Below, one piece after another: positions 20,178 to 30,965 of a DNA stretch of 64,000 nt; position 1 is the first letter of the stretch; each line of letters begins with the position of its first letter. Source of the stretch: Trifolium pratense (taxonomy: Eukaryota; Streptophyta; Magnoliopsida; Fabales; Fabaceae). The notes beneath the pieces were generated by a model, which saw only the letters and a list, made by a program, of their open reading frames with translations, made no database searches and was not told where the DNA came from. Location: the NCBI RefSeq assembly GCF_020283565.1, contig NC_060062.1, forward strand, positions 58,736,439-58,800,438, written 5' to 3'. The position numbers and the translations under genes are program-made.

Positions 20178-21550
20178 GCACAGTATTGCTACCAAGTAAC
20201 AAACTGATAAGTTTATCGTTCTCCACAGGGATTGTGCCAAAATTACTAGTTTCGCTTAGGAATATGGATAGTTGTCTTCACTTTGTTTGTTTGAGAGGTA
20301 TCTTTGTGGGTAATAGTAAATGACAGGAAATTAAAGACAGAAATTAAATGACAGAAGAATAAATGGTGCGTGTGTGTCCAGGCGGGGTGGTTAAGTGTGG
20401 TCGGATCCCTCCCTTACTCCTGCTTGGTGGTTATCCCCTTGTTTCCCTCCATCAGGAATTAAACTATTAAAAATAGGTTCAGGAACAATTGTTCCATATT
20501 TCTATTACAAACTGTTCGGAGTCTAGTTAGTGGTTACCCTTACTCTATTTAAGTATCATCGCCCCAGGTTCCACTTTTTTGTTAAAAACGTTGGTATCAT
20601 TACCTTAGTGGCTCAATGTGTCATAAGCCGTCACATGTGCCTCTTACTAGCTCTAACTCTGCCCCAGGTAGAAATTATCTTGCTTTCTAATCCTATACTA
20701 AGACCTCAGATACTGAATTTAATTGTCTCATCTTGACCATAGCACACCGTCCTTCGTTCGGGATTACTAGCTTCGTTTCCTATGCGATTTCCACTAGGTC
20801 CTTAGATTTTATTTTAATGTGATCAATATTAAAATAAATATAAAACCAGACAATAAAAGAGTTTGAAAGTAGAAACAATTGAATATATACCCAAATTATA
20901 TAAAACCAAGCATTCGTAAGGGAGTTCATCGACTCCACCTAACATAGGAAAAATAAATTACAAGGACAGAAAGAAAAGAATCTTGTTGGCCTTGGAGTTC
21001 CTTTGCCTCCTTGCCTCCTCCTTAGAGTTCTCCTAACTCTTGCTTAATATTCAAAGTACTGAATATTTTGGAATTTCTTAGGATGAATAATAGTGGAGGA
21101 GGAAGGTTCTATTTATAGTTTTTCAACTGGGTTTTGGGCTTTTCTGTGCGTCCATCGCACCCATCGTGGCCACGATGGCGTGTATTTTCGCCTCATCGTG
21201 GCCATGGTGGATCATATCGTGGTACGATGGAAGATGTTCTCAGGATTTTCTGCGTTCTTTTCAAGTCATCATCGTGCCACGATGACAAGTCATCGTGGTA
21301 CGATGGAAAAGATTTGTTGCAGATTTTCTTCAATTTAACCGCCTTCTCATCGCGCCACGCTGGGATTCATCGTGAGTACGATGGTTCCGCTGTTTTATTA
21401 CGTTTTTGCCCTTTTTGCTGCTTTTTTCACTTTTCTTGCTTTTGTGCCAAGTAACTTCACTTTTCCAGGTATTTGCTTGCTTTTGGGCTTCAACTGCTAT
21501 TAAAACTACTTAAATTACTAGTAAAAATATCATATAATTGATTGTCATCA
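20178..21550 (-). mobile_element. Athila-type LTR remnant or solo LTR
   Basis: The left end region shares TCCACAGGGATTGTG with the Athila-like LTR at 3355, at about the same distance from the LTR end. The right end TTGATTGTCATCA matches the other LTR end TTTGTCATCA. No convincing target duplication was found (AACAC or CAAAC on the left, CGTGT on the right), so the left end is uncertain. No coding region was seen. Confidence 0.55.
21158..21382. repeat. Palindrome array in the Athila-type LTR remnant
   Basis: Six or seven units resemble ATCGTGGCCACGAT, with variants ATCGTGGTACGATGG and ATCGTGCCACGAT. It lies in the same relative LTR position as the CGCG palindrome array of the 3355 element, but the palindrome is different. 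Confidence 0.8.
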
Positions 21551-21931
21551 CGTGTAGATGATAAATAGTTTATGCTAAAAAAATCACAGTACTACCACAA
21601 CCCCTAAATATAAAACTGACGTAAGATTTTCCTTTTCACCGGTTACAAGACCCCTTTCAAATTTGTAATGACATTAGCTATTTATTTACGAACATACCCC
21701 TACTTATAGTACATGTTTTTCTACCATTTGTAATCCCCCACGCTCTCGTGATAAACATGTAAAAACAGTATCAATCGTCACTAAAATTTACTTTCTTAAT
21801 CTTCGTAATATTTTTAAAGAGATTTTATATGTAGTAGTGGAGGTAGGCATGACGGGGACGAATTTTACCCTCACCAAACCGAAACCCATAAAGTACGGGT
21901 ATTCTCGTATCCGTCCCAATTTTTAACAGGG
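21551..21931. other. AT-rich flank, partly a repeat cut by the Tat element
   Basis: No gene was seen. From about 21840 (GTAGGCATGACGGGGAC) the sequence resembles the GGCATGGCAAT repeat type at 55987-56561. It continues on the other side of the Tat element near 33033-33390. Confidence 0.4.
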
Positions 21932-22708
21932 TGTTGGACATAAATTTGGTATTTATCAATTAAATATAATTGGTGGGTCCAATATTTATTTTGGAGGTTA
22001 TATTGTCAAAATAAAACTTTCAAAGGTGGTGTCGAGAGCTACCTATGTCGAAGCAAAAGAGCGTTTCGAGGGCTGTGGAGGACACGTCCAGTTTTGGTTT
22101 TGCCAGGAGGCTATCGAAAGCGCGAAATCGAATCGAAAGATAGTTGGGCCAAGCCCAAAAAAGAAACAACAAACGGCCCAAGAGGCATTGGCGCGCGCTG
22201 AAGGAATGGAAGATGAAAGTGGAGAACGTGGTCGACGTGGCAGATCGAAGAGCGTCCAGATGATCAAGAAACAGTTACCACTTTGTAGTAGTATTTATAG
22301 TAGTTTTTCATTCAGAACAAAGGTCACAAAATTTTATACAAACACTCTCTCTAAAATTCTAAGTACTCAGCGATCGAACGAAAGGAATTCAGAGGAGAAA
22401 TGTATGTTTTGTGAACCATCTTTATTTGTAATTGCTTTTCATTCAATGCAATTTGCTTTCCAGTAATTTTCTTTAGTTTAATTCCAAATACTTGCTCGAG
22501 AAACTGCTACTTCGAGGCGATTCGAATTAGTTTCTCTTGTATCGATTGAAAACGTTTTAATTTCTAAGTGTTTGTTTCCTGGTTAAAACGAACATTCGAA
22601 CAGTTTTCTTAAACGAATAAAACACAAAATTGTCCTGAGATTTACTAGTTGATCTCGCGAGTTTAAATACTTAAACTAGCGGTTGTTTACCAAATTTCCA
22701 CGTAAACA
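21932..22708 (+). repeat. 5' LTR of the Tat element
   Basis: It starts TGTTGGACATAAAT and ends CACGTAAACA. A TATA-like TATTTATAG is at about 22289-22297. It is rich in TCGAA words. The other copy is at 32256-33032. Confidence 0.96.
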
Positions 22709-22711
22709 AAT

Positions 22712-22729
22712 TGGCACGCCCAGTGGGAC
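22712..22729 (+). other. Primer-binding site of the Tat element
   Basis: TGGCACGCCCAGTGGGAC starts three bases after the LTR, the expected place and form (TGG start). I could not assign the tRNA from memory. Confidence 0.7.
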
Positions 22730-22816
22730 TGGTTTTGTGTTTATTCAAACTGTGTTCTTTTTATGTTATGGAATGAAAAACTTGTTACTTGCATATAACT
22801 GATGATAAGTTAGGTT

Positions 22817-25800
22817 ATGGTTAAAACTACTCAAAGATCTTATCCTAGTAAAAATCAAAATTCTAGTGCGATGAGTAGCGAAGCAAGTTCGAGTGGTGGA
22901 GTTGATCCACCTCCACAGAGTTTGGTAACATCTGAGTTGGTAAATGTTCCAATATTCTCCAGTCCAACCATTTCGACTGTGCATGATGTTATTCCAACTT
23001 TGCCAATACCAACTATGGCAATTCCGTCCATGACTGCTGGTTTTGGACGTTCGAAACCACCATCAGGTCAGAGTTTTATGTATGGGCCTCCCCCTACAAT
23101 TGGCTTAGGGATGCCAGTTTTCGAATCTGATAGGTATACTTCGTCAAGGGTGACTCCCACACCCTTAACGACTGCGTCTGTGTTGTCTTTGAGGCAGCAA
23201 ATGGATGAGAGCAACCATGAAATGGTTAATCTCTTAACACAACAAATTGGTACTGTGTTTAATCCATTAATTCAGAATACCAACGAAAGTTATCAAATGT
23301 TGGCATTTCAAATGAGTCGAATTGCTGATTTTTTTGGGATACCCCCACCACCTCCTAGAGTAAATCCTGTTACTCCACAAGTGATATTACCTGCAATGTC
23401 TTCGACTCCAGTACAGCAAAGGCCAACTTATGTGGCCAATGAAACAGTTCCTAACCCAACACCTACGCCAGTTGTACAAGAGGAAACCCATTATCCTCAC
23501 GAGGTTAATCAAATGCCTCAAGTAGTAAATCAAAATCCTCCTGTTGTCAACCCAAATCCACAAGTGGTTCATCAGAACCCCCCAGTGGTAATGGTTAGGA
23601 GGAACCAGGATCCTGATGAGGTAGTGCGAGAGGTGCAGAACAATAACTTGCTTGGCCAACATAATTTGGCTAACATGGTCGAAACGATTTTGGCCCAAAA
23701 TGGCCTAAACACGGGTTGTCGAAGGCCAAATTTTGTCTCTGCCTTCAATGAATACGTGTTGCAAACAGAGTTACCAAGAGGTTGGAAAGTCCCAAAATAC
23801 ACTAAGTTTGCTGGGGACACTAATGAGTCAACCGTAGAACATATTGCTAGGTATTTAGCTGAATCTGGGAATTTGGCAAATAATGAAAATTTGCGAATGA
23901 AGTATTTTCCTAATTCGCTTACCAAGAATGCATTTACTTGGTTTACAACTTTGCCTCCCAATTCGATCCATAGTTGGGCCCAATTGGAAAGAACTTTCCA
24001 TGAGCAATTTTATATGGGCCAAACCAAGATAAGCCTGAAAGAGTTAGCCAGTGTAAAAAGAAAAAACCAAGAGTCAATTGATGACTATTTAAATAGGTTT
24101 CGTTTGCTGAAGTCCAGGTGCTTTACTCAAGTGCCTGGACACGAGCTGGTAGAAATGGTTGCTGGTGGGTTAGATTATTCGATTCGAAAGAAATTGGATA
24201 CCCAATACCTTCGAGACATGTCACAGTTGGCTGACAGGGTGAGACAAATCGAAAGGTTAAAAGCTGAAAAAGCTAGAAATTCTAAGTTTCAGAAAAAGAA
24301 AGAAATAGGTTTTGTTGACTCCTATGATAATGAAATTGATTATGAAATTAGTGATGAGTACTTAGATTTCGATGATAGTGATATTAATGTGGCTGAATTA
24401 AAGCCTGGGCCTCCTTACACTTGCAAGTTGTTGAGGCCGTCGAATGGAAAAAATCCAATCGAACCAAAAAATGATAAGTTTGTTACGAAGACTTATACCT
24501 TCGACATTACTAAATGTGATGAAATTTTTGATTTATTGGTGACTGACGGCCAAATTATTGTGCCAAAAGATATGAAAATACCACCAATAGAACAAAGAAA
24601 GAAAAGAGGTTATTGTAAGTTTCATAATTATTTGGGACATAAAACTTATCAATGTGTTGTTTTCAGGGATTTGGTGCAAAAAGCGCTGAATGAAGGAAGG
24701 CTGAAGTATGCTGATAAGGCAAAGCCTCCAATGAAGGTAGATTCAGACCCTTTACCACCTGCTGATGCTACCTATGTCGAAGTCTATGACTGCAACATGG
24801 TTGAAGTGATAGATGCTGCTGCTCCAGTCAAGGCTGTGCCTGAAGAGGAGTATGAAAAGAGGGTGCGTGAGGTGTATCCCAATGCTGAGGAAGAACTAGT
24901 GGATTTCCTGAATAGGTGCAAGCTGAAGAATGCTGAAGTAATGCTTTGCCCTAGATGCAGTGCTGTGTGCGACAAAGAGGCCACTGCAGGCCTTCAAAAT
25001 GTTGTACCTTATGCTGAAAACAAGAGAAAATGGCCAAAAGCTAGGCCAAACCAAAAAGCTTGGCCTTACAAAGGGGCCAATTGGGGAAAACCCATTACCA
25101 AAGGCCTTTCGATCCAGCAAAGGCTAGGTCCCCAAAACACTTTCAAACCATCTGGGAGAGCACCTGTTAACCAATGGGTGAGTGGACAGTACGTCACTTT
25201 CAATCGAAGGATGATGGAAAATGGAAGCTCTAGCAATGTCAACGTGAACATTGTAGCTGAACCCAAGGGTTCAAAAGTGGTAGCTGGAAAGGAAACAGTG
25301 AATGCTGCCACAGAAGTCAACAAATACTCTTATAGGAATAACTATAAGGGAAAAAATCCTATGACCCGCACTCAATGGCGAAGGTTTCAGAGGAAGCAGA
25401 AGTTGACAGCAAAAGAGGCTGAGGCTGGGGGCAAGGTTGTTGCGACCCAGAAAGCTGAAAAGGTTGAAATGGCCAAGAGGCCAGCAAAAGAGAGGCTTTC
25501 CATAGTATTGGAAGAGCCAATAGCTGAAAATGCCCAAGGAGGGGCAGAAGGTGAAGATGACATGGAGGATGATGATCTCCTGGATGAGGGGTCTGATTTC
25601 GACGTTATGGTCAATGTGGTGTCCATTTTGCCTCTAGAATATGATGTGCCTACGGAAGTCAATGAGTTGGAAGAGGACTTCGAGGCCCTTAATTTGGCTG
25701 ATCATAAGCCAATGTGTTACTATGTTATGCAGAATGGTTGTGTCGAAGAGCAAAAAGCTGTCTTCGAAAAGCCAGACTTGGGAATGCAGAACCACTTGAA

Positions 25801-26434
25801 GGCTTTGTTCATTAGGGCAAAAATCAATAATGTGGGAATCAATAAAGTCTTAGTGGATGGAGGAGCTGTGGTGAATATCATGCCCCACTTCATGTTGAAG
25901 AAATTAGGTCTCTATGACACAGACCTTCATTCCCACAATGTGGTGCTGGCCAACTATGAAGGAAAAACTGGCCATTCCCTGGGGGCAGTGCAATTGGAAG
26001 TATGTGTTGGTAGCACGGTTCGAAAAACCTTGTTTATGGTCATAGCTGCCAAACCTAATTACAATCTGTTATTAGGCAGAGAATGGATACATGGTGTTGG
26101 AGCTGTTCCTTCAACCATGCACCAAAGATTAATCATCTGGAGAGAAGATGGTTTAGTCGAGAATGTGGAAGCAGATCAAAGTGCATATGTTTCAGAGACA
26201 GGCACTGTGACTTTACAGAACTTCGACAAAAACCTGGCTTTAATTGCTCCTTGTGGTGAGCAAGATGCTGCCTTCGATCCAAATGAAGTGGTGTCAAAAA
26301 ATGTATACCACTCAGTTAAGTTGCATCCAACCCATGGCTTTTGTTGGGAAAGGGAAGACATAGAGAAACCCTTGTGTGAGGATGCACACCCACCAGTGTC
26401 TGGATGGGTCAACCATGATGAGTATAATGATTGA
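22817..26434 (+). CDS. Gag-protease polyprotein of the Tat element
   Basis: This 1205-residue frame opens with an ATG about 90 bases after the primer-binding site. Residues 1-290 are Pro/Gln/Asn-rich and of low complexity. A Retrotrans_gag domain spans about 320-450 (FTWFTTLPPNSIHSWAQLER). A variant zinc knuckle near 598-612 has the spacing C-X2-H-X4-H-X4-C instead of CCHC. The protease near residue 1013 has VLVDGGAVVNIMP, with DGGA in place of DTGA, a form also seen in other plant Tat-type proteins. A second downstream motif, LLLGREWIHGVGAVPS, matches the usual ILG region. The frame is intact, unlike pol. Confidence 0.9.
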   Translation: MVKTTQRSYPSKNQNSSAMSSEASSSGGVDPPPQSLVTSELVNVPIFSSPTISTVHDVIPTLPIPTMAIPSMTAGFGRSKPPSGQSFMYGPPPTIGLGMPVFESDRYTSSRVTPTPLTTASVLSLRQQMDESNHEMVNLLTQQIGTVFNPLIQNTNESYQMLAFQMSRIADFFGIPPPPPRVNPVTPQVILPAMSSTPVQQRPTYVANETVPNPTPTPVVQEETHYPHEVNQMPQVVNQNPPVVNPNPQVVHQNPPVVMVRRNQDPDEVVREVQNNNLLGQHNLANMVETILAQNGLNTGCRRPNFVSAFNEYVLQTELPRGWKVPKYTKFAGDTNESTVEHIARYLAESGNLANNENLRMKYFPNSLTKNAFTWFTTLPPNSIHSWAQLERTFHEQFYMGQTKISLKELASVKRKNQESIDDYLNRFRLLKSRCFTQVPGHELVEMVAGGLDYSIRKKLDTQYLRDMSQLADRVRQIERLKAEKARNSKFQKKKEIGFVDSYDNEIDYEISDEYLDFDDSDINVAELKPGPPYTCKLLRPSNGKNPIEPKNDKFVTKTYTFDITKCDEIFDLLVTDGQIIVPKDMKIPPIEQRKKRGYCKFHNYLGHKTYQCVVFRDLVQKALNEGRLKYADKAKPPMKVDSDPLPPADATYVEVYDCNMVEVIDAAAPVKAVPEEEYEKRVREVYPNAEEELVDFLNRCKLKNAEVMLCPRCSAVCDKEATAGLQNVVPYAENKRKWPKARPNQKAWPYKGANWGKPITKGLSIQQRLGPQNTFKPSGRAPVNQWVSGQYVTFNRRMMENGSSSNVNVNIVAEPKGSKVVAGKETVNAATEVNKYSYRNNYKGKNPMTRTQWRRFQRKQKLTAKEAEAGGKVVATQKAEKVEMAKRPAKERLSIVLEEPIAENAQGGAEGEDDMEDDDLLDEGSDFDVMVNVVSILPLEYDVPTEVNELEEDFEALNLADHKPMCYYVMQNGCVEEQKAVFEKPDLGMQNHLKALFIRAKINNVGINKVLVDGGAVVNIMPHFMLKKLGLYDTDLHSHNVVLANYEGKTGHSLGAVQLEVCVGSTVRKTLFMVIAAKPNYNLLLGREWIHGVGAVPSTMHQRLIIWREDGLVENVEADQSAYVSETGTVTLQNFDKNLALIAPCGEQDAAFDPNEVVSKNVYHSVKLHPTHGFCWEREDIEKPLCEDAHPPVSGWVNHDEYND

Positions 26435-26584
26435 GTCCCCAGCATGGGATCGAATTACGGCTTACGCAGCCGAAAATAGAATCAAAATGGCCCTTGAGGC
26501 CATTAATGTTCAAGAAGATATGGCTGTCGAAGCCAATGGTGACTTAAGAGACGAACTGGCCTTGGAGGCTAGTGAGGTAAATGA

Positions 26585-29500
26585 TGGGAAAAAGCAAAGG
26601 TTAGATTTATCTATGATGATGAGCCTTTGGGTTTTGAAAAAGATCCACATAGTTCGATTCAAAGAATGCAAGCCCAAGATCCTTTGCAGGAAGTTGATAT
26701 TGGAGATGGCTCTGTTAAAAGGCCAACTTATATTAGTGCCAATATTGATCCAACCCTAAAAGAAAGAATGGTCGAGTTGCTTAAGAAATACAGAGACTGC
26801 TTTGCATGGGATTATAACGAAATGCCTGGGCTAAGCAGAAATCTCGTGGAGCATAGGCTACCCCTTCGACCAGACAAGAAACCTGTAAAGCAGCTTCCAA
26901 GGAGGTTTGCACCGGAAATCATGACAAAGATCAAAACAGAAATTGAAAGGTTGCTCAAATGCAAGTTCATTCGAACAACCAGGTATGTGGAATGGTTAGC
27001 TAATATTGTTCCTGTTATTAAGAAAAATGGATCACTTAGGGTTTGTATAGACTTTAGGGATTTGAATAATGCTACACCTAAAGATGAATATTCCATGCCT
27101 GTAGCCGAAATGCTAGTTGACTCAGCAGCAGGACATGAATATTTAAGTATGTTAGATGGCTATTCAGGTTATAATCAAATCTTTATTGATGAAGATGATG
27201 TGCCAAAAACCGCATTTCGTTGCCCTGGTGCTTTAGGCACCTATGAGTGGGTGGTGATGCCCTTTGGATTGAAAAATGCTGGAGCAACATACCAAAGAGC
27301 CATGAACCTGATTTTTCATGATTTTATCGAAATATTTATGCAGGTTTATATTGATGATATTGTTGTGAAATCCTCCTCCCAGGATGAACATATCGAACAT
27401 CTTAAAAAATCGTTCGAAAGAATGAGAAAATGTGGATTAAAGATGAATCCACTAAAATGTGCTTTTTGTGTACATGCAGGAGATTTCCTTGGCTTTGTTG
27501 TGCATAAAAAGGGCATAGAAATTAACTAAAACAAGACAAAGGCTATCATGGAGACAAAACCTCCAGGAACGAAGAAACAGCTTCAATCCTTGCTAGGAAA
27601 GATCAATTTCTTGAGAAGGTTTATATCAAACCTAAGTGGCAAAGCTCAACCTTTTTCTCCACTGCTGAGGCTCAAGAAAGGTGATGTATTTGAATGGGGG
27701 ATGGAACAACAAAAGGCATTTGATGATATCAAGGCATACTTGTCGAAGCCTCCAACTTTAATGCCTCCTATTCGAAACAAAGCAATGAAGTTGTATGTTG
27801 CAGCATCAGATTCAACTATTGGAAGCATGCTCGCACAAGAGGATGAAAATGGCGTAGAAAAGGCTATTTATTATCTAAGTAGAATCTTAAATGACGCTGA
27901 AACTAGATACAGTTCAATCGAAAAACTTTGTCTATGTTTGTATTTCTCTTATACCAAACTTAAGCAATATATCAAACCAGTTCATGTTTATGTTTACTCT
28001 CATTTTGATATCATTAAGCATATGTTGTTAAAACCAATCTTGCATAGTCGAATTGGGAAGTGGGCTTTAGCTTTAACTGAATATTCATTGACTTACCAGC
28101 CTCTGAGGGCTGTAAAAGGTCAAATAGTGGCTGACTTTCTTGTTGATCATTCAGTGGTTGAAATTCCAATAACATATGTGGAATCTGAGCCTTGGGTGCT
28201 ATACTTTGATGGCTCGAAGCACAAACATGGTACAGGAATTGGAATCTTAATCATTTCTCCTTTAAAGATTCCAACAAAGTTTAAGTACAAGATTAATGGA
28301 ACATGCTCTAATAATGAAGCCGAGTACGAGGCTTTAATTGCAGGTCTAAAGATTCTTTTAGACTTGGGGGCAAAACATGTTAAAATCAGAGGAGACTCTG
28401 AGTTAGTAATAAAAGAATTGGCAAAGGAATACAAATGCATTCAAGAACATTTGATGAAGTACTTTGTTATTGCCTTCTCGTTACTAAAACGATTCGATTC
28501 ATGTGACATTCAACATGTGCCTCGGATCGAGAACCAAGAAGCAAATGATTTAGCCCAAATTGCTTCTGGCTATAAGGTAACAAGGAAAAGATTAGATGAG
28601 TTAGTTGAAATTAAAGAAAAACTAATCTCATGTGAGGTAACACCCCATCAGCTGGGGGCAAATGAACCAAGTGTCGAAATGGAGTCAGAAGTGGCAGATG
28701 CACACTTTGACGAAGTGATGACTGAGATCTTCGTGATCGACAATTTGGCTAACAATGATTGGAGGCAACCCATTGTTAAATACATAGAAAATCCAACAGG
28801 TACAGCCGATAGAAAGGTTAAGTATAGAGCCTTGAGTTACACAATCATGGGAAATGAGCTATTTAAGAAAACACCTGAAGGAGTTTTGTTAAAGTGCCTC
28901 AATGAAAATGAGGCGTATGTAGCGATTTCAAATGCCCATAGTGGGGCCTGTGGCGCCCATCAAGCAGGCCACAAAATGAAATGGCTTTTGTTTCGACAAG
29001 GTTTGTATTGGCCTTCCATGCTTAAGGATTGCATAGAATATGCGAAAGGCTGTCAAGAGTGTCAAAAACACGCAGGGATACAACATGTCCCAGCCAGCGA
29101 GTTGCATTCGATTATCAAACCTTGGCCTTTTAGAGGCTGGGCTTTAGATTTAATTGGTGAGATTAGGCCTGCGTCATCAAAGAACCAACGTTATATATTA
29201 GTTGGGATCGACTATTTTACCAAATGGATAGAGGCTGTTGCCCTAACAAACGTGGATTAGGAAACAGTGATCCATTTTATCCAAGACCATATTATTTATA
29301 GGTTTGGGCTTCCTGAGACGATCACTACAGACCAAGGAACAGTGTTTGTTGGTCGAAAGATGCAAGATTTTGCTGAACAATCAGGTTTTAAACTAATGAC
29401 TTCGACGCCTTATTACGCTCAAGCAAATGGCCAAGTTGAAACGGCCAACAAGGTCATAATTAGTTTAATTAAGAAACACGTTGCTCAAAAGCCAAAGAAT

Positions 29501-30028
29501 TGGCATAAGACCTTGGACCAAGTCCTATGGGCATGCAGGAATTCTCCTAAGGAATCAACAGGTTCGACACCTTTTCGACTAACGTATGGTCATGATGCTG
29601 TGTTACCTGTTGAAATAATGATGCAGTCAATTCGAGTGCAAAGGCAATGGGAACTACATCCTGACCATTATGAGAATTTAATGTTAGATGAATTAACAGA
29701 CGTGGATGAGGAGAGGTTACAGGCGTTAGATGCTTTGATTCGACAAAAGGAACGAATTGCTAGAGCATATAATAAAAGGGTTAAATCCAAACTCTTTGAC
29801 GTAGGAGATTTAGTTTGGAAAGTTATCCTTCCCATGGACAGACGAGATCGAGTCTTTGGAAAATGGTCACCCAATTGGGAAGGGCCATTTAAGATTTCCC
29901 AAGTATTGTCAAATGGAGCTTATGAGATTGAAGAGTTAACTCCTGAGAAACGTTCAGTCAACATGAATGGCAAATATTTAAAGAAATACAAGCCAATGTT
30001 GCAAGAAATAAGCATAAAAAATGAATAA
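26585..30028 (+). pseudogene. Tat pol: reverse transcriptase, RNase H, integrase (two nonsense codons)
   Basis: Polymerase motifs run in a single frame. The reverse transcriptase has VYIDDIVVKS near 27343-27372. RNase H starts near 28200 (LYFDGSKHKHGTGIG). The integrase zinc motif HHCC lies near 28930-29075, and the integrase core spans about 29115-29600, with TTDQGTVF near 29320. In-frame TAA (27527-27529) and TAG (29258-29260) stop codons interrupt it, each in well-conserved surroundings. Between the gag stop (26432-26434) and about 26600 the coding-like sequence is in another frame, so one or two frame changes or a spliced segment are needed to link gag-pro to pol. The integrase ends at 30028 without a chromodomain. 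Confidence 0.9.
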
Positions 30029-30167
30029 CGCAAGAATAAAAAATTGCGGAATGGTAAAAGGAAATGCCAAGAATCAATTTTTATTAATAAAAAATCAACA
30101 ATACAACCAATCATTCAAGAATATTCAAGAAAGTACAAGAACTGGTTGAATGTTGAAGGGTAACCAT
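30029..30167. other. Short spacer after integrase
   Basis: AT-rich spacer between the converging pol and antisense frames; no terminator-like feature stands out. Confidence 0.4.
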
Positions 30168-30518
30168 TTAAGGTTTACCCTGAGCTCGAGCTCCTTCATC
30201 CTTTGAATCAGAATTGGAGAGTTCTGAGATCTGAGAGTCTTCATCCTCAGAAGAAGGAGTCGGAGTTCCTGGGTATTCTTCATCAGGCTCTAGGGTGCTG
30301 AGGAACTCAAGGTAATCCTCATCTTCATCATTTGAACTGGAGCTTGAAGAGTCAGAAGAGAGGATGATGGTTTCCACTACCTTAGCTATTGCCGGCCTAG
30401 GGCGAAGGATTCTAGTGCGTGGAGGTTTGGAAGCTGGAATCTTGATTCGTCCCCTTCCAAGAGGACGTGGCGTGTTTGAGCCCGGGGTGGAAGAAGAAGG
30501 ATTTTTCTTGTTATCCAT
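30168..30518 (-). CDS. Antisense acidic Ser-rich protein of the Tat element
   Basis: This 116-residue frame lies antisense to pol, between integrase and the 3' LTR. It has a true ATG at 30518. The N-terminal half is basic and Pro/Arg-rich (RPLGRGRIKIPASKPPRTR). The C-terminal half is a long Ser/Glu/Asp tract. I know no enzymatic motif in it. A canonical TATA box lies 66-74 bases upstream, so it could be made from its own transcript. Extra antisense frames have been reported in Tat-lineage elements; function is unknown. A short low-complexity frame may also be chance, but base composition and the TATA box argue for a gene. Confidence 0.55.
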   Translation of the reverse strand: MDNKKNPSSSTPGSNTPRPLGRGRIKIPASKPPRTRILRPRPAIAKVVETIILSSDSSSSSSNDEDEDYLEFLSTLEPDEEYPGTPTPSSEDEDSQISELSNSDSKDEGARAQGKP

Positions 30519-30583
30519 TCTTTAAGAGATGTTGATGCGTTAATTTGTGTAAAGTGATGAGCAAAAGAATTGCAAGGCGTGAG

Positions 30584-30592
30584 TATTTATAG
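30584..30592 (-). promoter_or_regulatory. TATA box for the antisense gene
   Basis: The minus strand reads CTATAAATACTC, the plant TATA consensus. It lies 66-74 bases upstream of the antisense ATG at 30518, which fits a 5' leader of about 35-45 bases. Confidence 0.6.
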
Positions 30593-30965
30593 AAGGATTT
30601 AACACGCGTTAATGGTTAGGCAGTTACAACCAACCATGGTTAGTTTGCATAGGGAAATGCCATGGCATTAATGCCCAAAGCCGTGTAGTTAATTATGTTG
30701 ACTGCTTTGGAAACATGTTCGCTTCATTCCTTACAAAATGCCATTAATAAGGCTTGGGATAATGACCCAAAAAGAGGAAAGCAAACAACAACAAAGGAAT
30801 AAAATACTCAGCCAATATATGAACATGCAACATTAAAAGCCAAAAAAGGGCATACATTCAAAAGGCATGCCCGAAATTGTTCGACAGTTGCTAGTGTTAA
30901 AAGATTCACAATTACAACATCCAAAAGAGAAAAAACTTAAGACTAAAAAGAAAATTTTTACAAAG

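Larger units (their letters stand above)
17700..20178. repeat. Older CCGGTT-rich repeat, split by a solo LTR
   Basis: The two flanks of the solo LTR share CCGGTT/AACCGG and GTTCGACCAGTG-type words. The right flank ends ACCGGTCCGGTTTTTAAAACACTG. Without the LTR the two parts form one repeat of about 200 bases with many CCGG palindromes, probably a MITE. Its ends are not well defined. Confidence 0.45.

Noticed and set aside
22026..22466. 146-codon frame inside the Tat 5' LTR
   Set aside because: The 3' LTR copy is shortened by a single C/T difference (82 codons), and there is no recognisable domain. It is more likely chance.
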